Made by a program: the position numbers and the translations under genes. This document shows positions 7,505 through 14,903 of a stretch of DNA of 64,000 nt, in pieces. The notes under the pieces are model-generated. The model did no database searches. It was given only the letters and a program-made list of their open reading frames with translations, and was not told the DNA's origin. Positions within the stretch are counted from its first letter, which is position 1. Each line of letters opens with the position of its first letter. The stretch lies in assembly GCF_000272475.1 (NCBI RefSeq), contig NZ_AKFJ01000011.1, positions 62,001 through 126,000 of the forward strand, in the 5' to 3' direction. This DNA comes from Novosphingobium sp. Rr 2-17 (GTDB lineage: Bacteria; Pseudomonadota; Alphaproteobacteria; Sphingomonadales; Sphingomonadaceae).

Positions 7505-9715
7505 GTGATCGCCCGCCTGCTCGCCTGCACTGCCTTGTCGCTTGCCGTCGCCCTTCCGGCCTCCGCCGCGACCGATGCGGAGGTGATCGATCTTGCCGCT
7601 GCACAAGTCCGGGCAAAGGCCACGGTGGCCCAGATGCAGCCGGCTGAAAAAGTGGTGATCACCCACGGCATCATGCCCCTGCCTGGAGGCGGCCCCAAAG
7701 TAGATATCCCCAAAGACGCAATCGTCGGTGCTGGCTACGTCTCGGGCATCGATCGACTGGGCATTCCGGCCTTGCGAGAGACTGACGCCAGCCTGGGCGT
7801 CAGTTGGGCCGGGGGCGCGCGGGGCGACTGGTCCACCGCCCTGCCCTCCGCTGTGGCGCAGGCGGCAAGCTGGAACCCGGCCCTGATCCAGCGCGGCGGC
7901 GCTATGATCGGGGCGGAGGCTCGGGCCAAGGGTTTCAACGTGCTGCTGGCAGGGGGCGTCAACCTGGCGCGCGATCCACGCAACGGGCGCACCTTCGAAT
8001 ACTTTTCCGAAGACCCGCTGCTGTCCGGCATCCTGGCCGGCGCGGCGATCCGGGGTGTGCAATCGAACCACATCATTTCCACGATCAAGCACTTCGCGCT
8101 GAACGGACAGGAAACCGCACGCAAATACGTGGACGTGCAAATCACGCCCGGTGCGGCGCACGAAAGCGACTTGCTGGCTTTCCAGATCGGCATCGAGCAA
8201 GGCCAACCCGGCTCGGTAATGTGCCCCTACAACCGCGTCCACGGATCTCAGGCGTGCGATAGCGACTGGCTGCTGAACAAAGTGCTCAAGCAGGAATGGG
8301 GCTACAAGGGCTTCGTGATGTCGGACTGGGGCGCGGTGCCCTCGATCCAGACCGCGATCAATGGGCTGGATCACCAATCGGGCGAGCAGCTCGATCCCGG
8401 CGTGTTTTTCGGTTCGCAGCTTTCGGCCAAGGCTGCCGCCGATCCAGTCTGGCGCGCCCGGCTGGACGACATGAACACCCGCGTCCTGACTGCAATCTAC
8501 GCTGCGGGCCTCGACAAGCACCCCGCCCCACCCGGCGGCGCGATCGACTGGGATGGCCATGCCGCCGTCGCCGAAGAGACCGCAAAGCAAGGCATCGTCC
8601 TGCTCAAGAACGAAGGCGGGGCGCTGCCGCTGTCCAAGACGGTCAAGTCGATCGCGGTGATCGGCGGCTATGCCGATGGCGGCGTGCTGTCGGGCGCAGG
8701 CTCCAGCCAAGTCATGGGCAAGGGGGGCCCTGCCGCGAAGCTGCCAGTTGCAGGTTCGGGGATCTGGGCCGGGTTCATCTCGGAATCCTATCACCGTTCC
8801 AGCCCGATGGCGGCGATGAAGGCGCAGGCCCCCGGCGCGACTATGCTGTACCGCCAGGGCCAGTACATCAAAGACGCGGCGGAACTGGCGGCGCGCTCCG
8901 AAGTCGCGGTGGTTTTCGCGACGCAGTGGATGACCGAAGGGCTGGACGTCCCTGACTTGTCGTTGCCGCGCGGGCAGGATGCCTTGATCGAGGCGGTCGC
9001 GGCGGCGAACCCCAACACGATCGTCGTGCTGGAAACCGGCGGACCGGTGAAGATGCCGTGGCTGGGCAAGGTCAAGGGCGTGGTCGAGGCGTGGTATTCG
9101 GGCGCGCGGGGCGGCGAGGCAATCGCCTCGGTGCTGTTCGGGCAAACCAACCCCTCGGGCCGCTTGCCCGTGTCGTTCCCCGCCGACGAAAGCCAGTTGC
9201 CGCGCCCGCGCCTGGACGGCAGCGACTGGGTGGAGCCGGACTTCGGCGGTAATCCCAAGAACGGCAAGGACCAGCTTAAGGCCGATTACAACGTCGAGGG
9301 GTCGGACCTGGGCTATCGCTGGTTCGCGCGCACCGGCAAAAAGCCTCTGTTCGCCTTTGGTCATGGCCTGAGTTATACCAACTTTTCCCGCACCAAACCG
9401 GCGATCAAGGGGCTGTCCGCCAGCATCGGCGTAAAGAACACCGGCCCGCGCGAGGGCGCCGAAGTCGTGCAGCTCTACCTCGTCCAGCGCGCGGGCGAGG
9501 CCAAGCGCCGCTTGGTCGGCTTCGGGCGGATCGAGCTGGCGGCAGGCGCCTCAGGCAAAGTCGCAATGACCATCGACCCCCGCCTGCTGGCCGATTGGAA
9601 GGATGGCCTCTGGACCATGCCGGGCGGTGATTACGTGCTGGCAACAGGCAGCGACGCCGAGACCCTCGACACGCCGGTCACGTTGCGGATGAAGGCACGT
9701 AGCTGGAAAAACTGA
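7505..9715 (+). CDS. glycoside hydrolase family 3 beta-glucosidase-like enzyme, secreted
   Basis: The 736-residue product has a cleavable signal peptide (ALPASAA). It follows the GH3 layout: TIM-barrel domain, alpha/beta sandwich (from GIVLLKNEGGALPL) and a C-terminal fibronectin III-like domain (VKNTGPREGAEVVQLYL). The catalytic nucleophile is probably Asp274 in FVMSDWG, and KHFALNGQE matches the conserved substrate-binding KHF region. I prefer the GTG at 7505 because GGAGA precedes it and it begins exactly at the signal peptide; a GTG/ATG further upstream would add unrelated residues. It likely removes beta-linked glucose or a similar sugar from a glycoside in the periplasm, feeding the divergent GPH transporter. 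Confidence 0.9.
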   Translation: MIARLLACTALSLAVALPASAATDAEVIDLAAAQVRAKATVAQMQPAEKVVITHGIMPLPGGGPKVDIPKDAIVGAGYVSGIDRLGIPALRETDASLGVSWAGGARGDWSTALPSAVAQAASWNPALIQRGGAMIGAEARAKGFNVLLAGGVNLARDPRNGRTFEYFSEDPLLSGILAGAAIRGVQSNHIISTIKHFALNGQETARKYVDVQITPGAAHESDLLAFQIGIEQGQPGSVMCPYNRVHGSQACDSDWLLNKVLKQEWGYKGFVMSDWGAVPSIQTAINGLDHQSGEQLDPGVFFGSQLSAKAAADPVWRARLDDMNTRVLTAIYAAGLDKHPAPPGGAIDWDGHAAVAEETAKQGIVLLKNEGGALPLSKTVKSIAVIGGYADGGVLSGAGSSQVMGKGGPAAKLPVAGSGIWAGFISESYHRSSPMAAMKAQAPGATMLYRQGQYIKDAAELAARSEVAVVFATQWMTEGLDVPDLSLPRGQDALIEAVAAANPNTIVVLETGGPVKMPWLGKVKGVVEAWYSGARGGEAIASVLFGQTNPSGRLPVSFPADESQLPRPRLDGSDWVEPDFGGNPKNGKDQLKADYNVEGSDLGYRWFARTGKKPLFAFGHGLSYTNFSRTKPAIKGLSASIGVKNTGPREGAEVVQLYLVQRAGEAKRRLVGFGRIELAAGASGKVAMTIDPRLLADWKDGLWTMPGGDYVLATGSDAETLDTPVTLRMKARSWKN

Positions 9716-9725
9716 ATGCGAGATA

Positions 9726-9756
9726 GCGCCATCGCCGTACCGAACGGCGATGGCGC
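9726..9756. terminator. bidirectional terminator between GH3 and esterase genes
   Basis: A perfect 13-bp stem (GCGCCATCGCCGT / ACGGCGATGGCGC) with a 5-base loop is followed by GTTTA. It sits between the convergent GH3 gene and the esterase pair and should serve both strands. Confidence 0.8.
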
Positions 9757-9762
9757 GTTTAC

Positions 9763-10797
9763 TCACTTCGCCTTGGCGAACCCTTCGGCTTCGATCCACC
9801 ACAGGAACTCATCCAGCCATCGATCGGAAGTGCCGCCCAGTGCGCGCGCGCCGAAGCCATGGCCGCCGCGCTGGTACAAGTGCAGTTCGGGTCGATAACC
9901 GGTGTCGTACAGCTTCTGATAGAACGCGCGGAAGCCCTGCCCCGCCACCACATCGTCCTGTGCAGCCGCCATGAACAGCGGTGGCAGGTGACCCGGCGCA
10001 GGCTTCGCCGGAGGCTGCAGCCACGGCTCGCTCGGCGTTCCCGGCGGAAACGGCAGGTTGGCGGCAGGCATCTCGGGCATAGGCGCGTAGAACGGCATGC
10101 CGTAGATCAGGCCGGTGAAGTTCGGCCGATCCGCCAGCTTGGGCGCCAGCGCCATCATCCCGGCGACATGGCCGCCCGCCGAAAAGCCGACCGCGCCGAT
10201 CCGCTGGGGATCGACGCCGTACTCAGCCGCATGCGCGCGGACAAGGCGCAGCGTTTCCAGCCCGTCCACCACGCCCGGATCGCCACCGACGCCGGGCTTC
10301 AAGTCGCGGTTGACGCGGGCGCGCATCTGTTCGTTGGTCTCGCCCGGCGGGGTCTGGATCAGCCGGTACTTGAGCACGAATGCCGCAACGCCGTGGGCGG
10401 CGAGCCACTGCGCCACCAGGTTGCCCTCGCCCTCGATCGCCAGCAGGCGGAAGCCCCCGCCCGGCGCGATGACGACGCCGGTCCCCGTCGCCTTCCCCGG
10501 CGGGGGCAGAAACGCCTGATAGCTGGGTACGGTGACGTTCCACAAGTTCCGCCCGGTCTTGCCATCGTCACGCAATTCCTCGGTGACGGGGGTTGCGATC
10601 TTGCCGGGCCAGCCAGGGATATCGGGCACGCCCTTGGGCCAGACCGGCTGCGGCACCAGAATCCGTCCCCCGTCTGCGGTGGGTCCGGGTTGGACGCTGC
10701 CCAGGGCGGACGATGCCGGCGCAGCAAGCGATGGCGCCGGACATAGGCAAACGCTCAGCAATAGTGCCAGCGGTGCGCTGTTGGTACGGCGGGCCAT
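9763..10797 (-). CDS. secreted alpha/beta hydrolase, acetyl-xylan-esterase-like
   Basis: This 344-residue protein has a signal peptide (LAA cleavage region near residue 25). The fold shows an oxyanion loop VVIAPGGGF, the nucleophile elbow GFSAGG, an acidic QDDVV segment and GGHGFG with the probable catalytic His. It resembles secreted esterases of the BD-FAE/acetyl-xylan esterase type that deacylate plant glycans. Its ATG at 10797 overlaps the stop codon of the upstream esterase as TGATG, so the two are translationally coupled. Together with the GH3 enzyme it suggests hydrolysis of an acylated glycoside. The exact ester is unknown. Confidence 0.85.
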   Translation of the reverse strand: MARRTNSAPLALLLSVCLCPAPSLAAPASSALGSVQPGPTADGGRILVPQPVWPKGVPDIPGWPGKIATPVTEELRDDGKTGRNLWNVTVPSYQAFLPPPGKATGTGVVIAPGGGFRLLAIEGEGNLVAQWLAAHGVAAFVLKYRLIQTPPGETNEQMRARVNRDLKPGVGGDPGVVDGLETLRLVRAHAAEYGVDPQRIGAVGFSAGGHVAGMMALAPKLADRPNFTGLIYGMPFYAPMPEMPAANLPFPPGTPSEPWLQPPAKPAPGHLPPLFMAAAQDDVVAGQGFRAFYQKLYDTGYRPELHLYQRGGHGFGARALGGTSDRWLDEFLWWIEAEGFAKAK

Positions 10798-12014
10798 CAA
10801 TGGAACAGCCGAGGCGCGAAGTCGGCAAAGTAGCGGCGCCAGTTGGGCCATTCGTGTCCGCCGCCGCTTTCGTTGTAGACGTGGGCGATGTGATAGCGGT
10901 CGAACAGCGCGCGGGTCGGTGCCACGGTGCCGTAGAGGAAATCGTCGCGGCCCATCGCCAAATAAAGCAGCTTCAGTTCGCGCGCCGATTGCTTGAGCGC
11001 GGCGTCGTTGGCTTTAGCATACTGGTCGATCCGGCCTTGATCGCCGGCCCGGTCCAGCCCCATCGAGAACACCCCGATCCAGCGAAACAAGTCGGGATGG
11101 GTCAGCCCGTTGCGCAAGGTGTGCGATCCGCCCATCGACAGCCCCGCCATCGCCCGCGCCTGTGGCCGTGCGTCGCTGCGATAGTTAGCATCGACGTAAG
11201 GGATCAGATCCTGGATGAGATCGGCACCGAAGTCCGGGTTGTCGAGCGTCGCCACCCCTTCGCGCGGCGGGGTATGGCCATCGGGCATGACGACGATCAT
11301 CGGCACCGCCTTGCCCGAAGCGATCAGGTTGTCGAGAATGAGGTTGGCATGGCCCACGCTGGTCCAGCTATCGTCGCTGTCGCCCGATCCGTGGACCAGG
11401 TAGAGCACCGGGTACTTGCCTGAACCCTTGTTATAACCTGGCGGCGTGTAGATATGCGCGCGGCGCTGGATACCCAGCGACTTCGACCAATACGCCACCG
11501 TTGAAACCGCACCATGCGGGACGCCTGCCTCCCAGGTCTGGAACGCGCCTTCGGGGCCATTGACCTCGAAAGTGGAATTGATGCCCTTCAGTTCCTCGGA
11601 GAAGGTCTTTCCCTGCGGATCGACCGTCTTCACCCCGTCCACCCGGAACGCGAAGCGATAGATATCGGCAGGTACCGGCTTTGGCGTGGTCACGGTCCAC
11701 AACCCGGTCTTATCCTTGGTCATAGCAAGGCCACGCGGGGTCCCTTGCGGGTAGCCCATCGGAATCACAGTGGCAATGTCGGTGCTGGTCACCAGCACTT
11801 CGCGTGCGTCGGGCGCGCACAGGCGAAAGGTGACTCGCTGGTCGGACAACTGCTCGACCGACTTGTACGGTGTCGGCCCCGAATAGAACGCCGGCAACAC
11901 GCACGTCGCCGGATCGAGCTTGGGCTGCATCTGGGCGGTGGCCGGCGCGGCCGCTCCCCACCAGGCCAACGCCCCCACGAGCAGCGATGCGGATGCGAGG
12001 TGACGACGGCGCAT
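10797..12014 (-). CDS. secreted CE1/enterochelin-esterase-like hydrolase with N-terminal Ig-like domain
   Basis: This 405-residue protein has a signal peptide ending ATAQ. An N-terminal E-set/CBM48-like module (about 50-150, with the RVTFRLCAPDA and YRFAFRVDG pattern) precedes an esterase D-type catalytic domain with YLVHGSGDSDDSW, nucleophile elbow GLSMGG and a C-terminal GGGHEW His. This is the layout of feruloyl esterases and IroE/Fes-like hydrolases. The start at 12014 is supported by GAAGGGAA upstream and by the signal peptide; the open frame further upstream overlaps the opposite-strand isochorismatase gene. It is coupled (TGATG) to the next esterase. A hydroxycinnamoyl-sugar ester substrate is plausible but not shown. 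Confidence 0.85.
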   Translation of the reverse strand: MRRRHLASASLLVGALAWWGAAAPATAQMQPKLDPATCVLPAFYSGPTPYKSVEQLSDQRVTFRLCAPDAREVLVTSTDIATVIPMGYPQGTPRGLAMTKDKTGLWTVTTPKPVPADIYRFAFRVDGVKTVDPQGKTFSEELKGINSTFEVNGPEGAFQTWEAGVPHGAVSTVAYWSKSLGIQRRAHIYTPPGYNKGSGKYPVLYLVHGSGDSDDSWTSVGHANLILDNLIASGKAVPMIVVMPDGHTPPREGVATLDNPDFGADLIQDLIPYVDANYRSDARPQARAMAGLSMGGSHTLRNGLTHPDLFRWIGVFSMGLDRAGDQGRIDQYAKANDAALKQSARELKLLYLAMGRDDFLYGTVAPTRALFDRYHIAHVYNESGGGHEWPNWRRYFADFAPRLFH

Positions 12015-12235
12015 GGAAGTTCCCTTCGTAGGAGTAAGGCGGGCGGGAAAGGTGGCCCGCCGTATCGTAAAACAATCGGGCTGCGAGCCTGTGACCGCTT
12101 GGCGGACAAGATCTATCTGGGGCGCGATTCCGCGCTTTGCTGATCGCTGATCGGACAGCGGCGTCCTCGCAGCGGACAAAGCGATTCCGGCACGCTCCAT
12201 TCCGGCTTCGTCCTTCATAGCGAGGTTTAAGGTCC

Positions 12236-12916
12236 ATGAGCATCGTCGGCACCAAGATGATCTGCGACGGCAAGACCGCACGCCAGATCTTCGAAGAGGT
12301 CATGGCCAATCCGGCGCGCACCAAGTTCGGCTTTGGCGAAAGGCTGGCGATCGTGAACGTCGATTTCCAGAACGCCTACACCCGGATCGAAGAGTTCAAG
12401 ACCGCCTACGAGACCGATCCGCGCCAGATCGAACACGTCAACACCATCTCCGCCCTCGCCCGCGCCAAGGGCATGCCGGTGGTGTGGACCCACGTTGCTT
12501 ATGCGCAGGATGCCAGCGACGCCGGTGTCTGGGGCACGCGCACGGATACATCTGACAGCCTGCAGAACATCAAGTACGGCAGCCGCCGCCACGCCTTCGA
12601 TGAACGCTGCCGGATCGACCCGTCGGACATGGTCTATGACAAGCGGATGCCCAGCGCCTTTTTCGAAACGCCGCTGCAAAGCCTGCTGGTGTGGCACAAG
12701 GTCGATACCTTGGTCATCACCGGCGGCTCGACCTCCGGCTGCATCCGCGCAACCGCCGTGGACGCGCTCAGCCGGGGCTATCGCACCATCGTTCCGATCG
12801 AGACCTGTGCCGACAAGCACGAATCCTACCACTTCGCCAACCTCACCGACCTTCAGCTCAAATACGCCGATGTTGAGCCGGTGCAGACCGTGATCGACTG
12901 GCTGGAGGCCCGCTGA
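12236..12916 (+). CDS. isochorismatase-family amidohydrolase (N-carbamoylsarcosine amidase-like)
   Basis: This 226-residue cysteine hydrolase of the isochorismatase superfamily has the triad residues Asp43 (VNVDFQNAY), Lys136 (YDKRMPSAFF) and Cys169 (GGSTSGCIRAT). The Cys shows it is an amide/ureide hydrolase type rather than a true isochorismatase. Related enzymes cleave N-carbamoylsarcosine, ureidoacrylate, biuret or nicotinamide. It is the first gene of a tightly coupled operon (TGATG overlap into the PuuE-like gene). With two PuuE-like proteins and a ureidoglycolate-lyase-like protein nearby, a carbamoyl or ureido compound is the best guess for its substrate. Confidence 0.88.
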   Translation: MSIVGTKMICDGKTARQIFEEVMANPARTKFGFGERLAIVNVDFQNAYTRIEEFKTAYETDPRQIEHVNTISALARAKGMPVVWTHVAYAQDASDAGVWGTRTDTSDSLQNIKYGSRRHAFDERCRIDPSDMVYDKRMPSAFFETPLQSLLVWHKVDTLVITGGSTSGCIRATAVDALSRGYRTIVPIETCADKHESYHFANLTDLQLKYADVEPVQTVIDWLEAR

Positions 12917-13803
12917 TGCGCGAAGGCGAGCCCGACCCCGGCCTCTATGATTTCAGCCCCTATCGCGGCCGCACCCCGTTCGCGTGGCCGGGCGACAAGA
13001 AAGTGGCGGTCTGGGTTTCGCCCAATCTCGAATATTACGAGATCGATCCGCCTGCGAACCCGCACCGCAAATCATGGGCCAAACCGCACCCGGACGTGGT
13101 CGGCTATTCCCACCGCGACCATGCCAACCGCGTCGGTCACTGGCGCATGGCAGATGTCATGACCAAACACGGCTTTCCCGGCTCGGTCAGCTTGTCGGTC
13201 GCGCTATGTCAGCATCATCCCGAGGTGGTGGCGGACGCCAATGCGCGCGGGTGGGAGTTCTTCAGCCACGGCATCTACAACACCCGCTATTCCTACGGGA
13301 TGGACGAGGCGCAGGAGCGCGCGATCATCGAAGATTCGATCCGCACCGTGCGCGAAGCCACCGGGCAGACGATCCGGGGCTGGCTGGCGCCCGCCCTCAC
13401 CCACACCCCGCGCACGCTGGACTTGATCGCCGAATATGGCCTGGATTATACCTGCGACCTCTATCACGACGACCAACCCCAGCGCGTGAAGACCGCCAGC
13501 GGCGATCTTATCTCGATGCCCTACAGCCTCGAAGTCAACGACCACTACGGCTTCTTCATCTACAACATGAGCCCGCGCGAATATGCGCAGACGCTGATCC
13601 GCCAGTTCGAGCGGCTGGCGGACGAACCTTCGGGTACGGTCATGTGCATTCCGCTGCACTCCTACCTAATCGGCCAGCCACACCGCATCGGTGCGTTCGA
13701 GGACGTGCTGCGGCACATTACCGCCGATGGCCGTGCATGGATCACCCGCTCGGGCGATATCGCCGACGCCTGGAGAACCGTTCAGCAGGAGGCAGTGGCA
13801 TGA
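12916..13803 (+). CDS. polysaccharide-deacetylase-fold protein, PuuE allantoinase-like
   Basis: This 295-residue NodB-fold protein lacks the metal-binding Asp-Asp of true deacetylases; the equivalent first strand reads VAVWVSPNLEYY (residues 30-41). It has FFSHG (115-119), MDEAQERAII, a GWLAPALT loop and DLYHDDQP (181-188), which match the layout of PuuE, the metal-independent allantoinase, rather than chitin or peptidoglycan deacetylases. There is no signal peptide, consistent with a cytoplasmic amidohydrolase. It is coupled on both sides: TGATG from the isochorismatase-family gene and ATGA into the paralogue downstream. Cyclic ureide ring opening is the likely chemistry; the real substrate is unproven. 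Confidence 0.82.
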   Translation: MREGEPDPGLYDFSPYRGRTPFAWPGDKKVAVWVSPNLEYYEIDPPANPHRKSWAKPHPDVVGYSHRDHANRVGHWRMADVMTKHGFPGSVSLSVALCQHHPEVVADANARGWEFFSHGIYNTRYSYGMDEAQERAIIEDSIRTVREATGQTIRGWLAPALTHTPRTLDLIAEYGLDYTCDLYHDDQPQRVKTASGDLISMPYSLEVNDHYGFFIYNMSPREYAQTLIRQFERLADEPSGTVMCIPLHSYLIGQPHRIGAFEDVLRHITADGRAWITRSGDIADAWRTVQQEAVA

Positions 13804-14720
13804 GCCTCGACCCCAGTTATCTCGAATATGCGCATCGCCGCCTGGGCTACGATCACGATCTGTATCCCTACAGCGCCCTGCCCACGCGCAAGCCCCTTGC
13901 CTGGCCGCAAGGCAAGAGCGTGGCGACCTGGATCGTCGTCAGCCTGGAATGGTTTCCGATCGTTCCGTCTGACACCCCGTTCCGCGCGCCCGGCCACATG
14001 CAGACGGCCTATCCCGACTATCGCCACTACACCGCGCGCGAATACGGCACACGGGTCGGATTCTACCGCCTGCTCGATGCGTTCGAGAAAGCGGGCGTCA
14101 AGGTTTCGGTGGCAGCCAACGGCGCGATCGCCCAGCGCTACCCCGCGATCATCCGCGACGTGGTGGACGCCGGGCACGAGATCATCGCTCACTCGACCGA
14201 CATGAACGGCACCATCGCCTCCACCCTGCCGGTCGAAGACGAACGCGCGCTGATCCGCGACAGCATCGCCGCCTTGTTCGACGTCACCGGCACTACGCCG
14301 CGCGGCTGGCACTCGATCGCTCGCTCGCAAAGTTTTGCCACGACTGACCTGCTGGTCGAGGCCGGAATCGAATATTGCTGCGATTGGGCCAACGACGAAG
14401 TGCCGTGGACCTTCGCCAATGGCTTGGTGAACCTGCCGCTCAACCACGAGTTGTCCGACCGGCAGATTCTGAACGTGCAGCAGCAGTCGGTGGACAGCTA
14501 CTCGACCCAGATCCTCGACGCGCACGACTGGCTCGCCGGGGAAGCCGCCACCCACGGCGGTCGCCTGCTCCCGCTCCACCTTACGCCCTATATTATCGGT
14601 CTGCCTTATCGGATGGATGCCTTCGAGCGCCTCCTGGCCGATCTCGCCGCGAAACCCTCAACGTGGTTCGCGCGAGGCTCCGACATCCTCGATTGCTACC
14701 GGCAACAAGCGCCAGAGTAG
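13800..14720 (+). CDS. second polysaccharide-deacetylase-fold protein, divergent PuuE-like paralogue
   Basis: This 306-residue protein starts at the ATG of an ATGA overlap with the preceding gene. The frame is open ~800 bases upstream, but that part is an out-of-frame reading of the paralogue and is not coding. Shared features with its neighbour are the N-terminal LAWPQGKSVATWIVVSLEW strand, GHEIIAHS (125-132), the DERALIRDSI helix and a RGWHSIARS loop. It differs at the ligand side: SHG is AHS, and DLYHDDQP is replaced by CDWANDEVP. This suggests either a different substrate or a heteromeric complex with the first copy. Function is inferred from fold and position only. Confidence 0.82.
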   Translation: MSLDPSYLEYAHRRLGYDHDLYPYSALPTRKPLAWPQGKSVATWIVVSLEWFPIVPSDTPFRAPGHMQTAYPDYRHYTAREYGTRVGFYRLLDAFEKAGVKVSVAANGAIAQRYPAIIRDVVDAGHEIIAHSTDMNGTIASTLPVEDERALIRDSIAALFDVTGTTPRGWHSIARSQSFATTDLLVEAGIEYCCDWANDEVPWTFANGLVNLPLNHELSDRQILNVQQQSVDSYSTQILDAHDWLAGEAATHGGRLLPLHLTPYIIGLPYRMDAFERLLADLAAKPSTWFARGSDILDCYRQQAPE

Positions 14721-14821
14721 GCAGGCTGGGAAGTGCCCTGCGCGCAAAATTTAGGCCCCCCGGCGGCAATCTATTCGCCCTTCGGCCATCCTATCAGGCG
14801 CAATTGCCGGATAGCCGCACA

Positions 14822-14857
14822 TGCCTGACCCTTCACGCTCTGTAAGGGGTACAGGCA
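14822..14857. promoter_or_regulatory. imperfect dyad in the leader of the TonB receptor gene
   Basis: TGCCTG (14822-14827) pairs with CAGGCA (14852-14857), and inside it CCCTT (14829-14833) pairs with AAGGG (14844-14848). The element lies 46 bases upstream of the receptor start. It could be an operator or an RNA hairpin; no known regulator motif is recognised. Confidence 0.4.
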
Positions 14858-14903
14858 GGTCGGCATAGCCGGCGGGCACGATATTGATGGGGTTCAGGGA
14901 CAC

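Noticed and set aside
7145..9364. Long minus-strand frame opposite the GH3 gene
   Set aside because: It is an antisense shadow of a well-supported gene; composition is Arg/His/Gly-rich and lacks known motifs.
12984..13799. Long N-terminal extension of the second PuuE-like gene
   Set aside because: It is an out-of-frame reading of the first PuuE-like gene, full of Arg/Pro/Gly with no domain; the ATGA overlap at 13800 is the real start.
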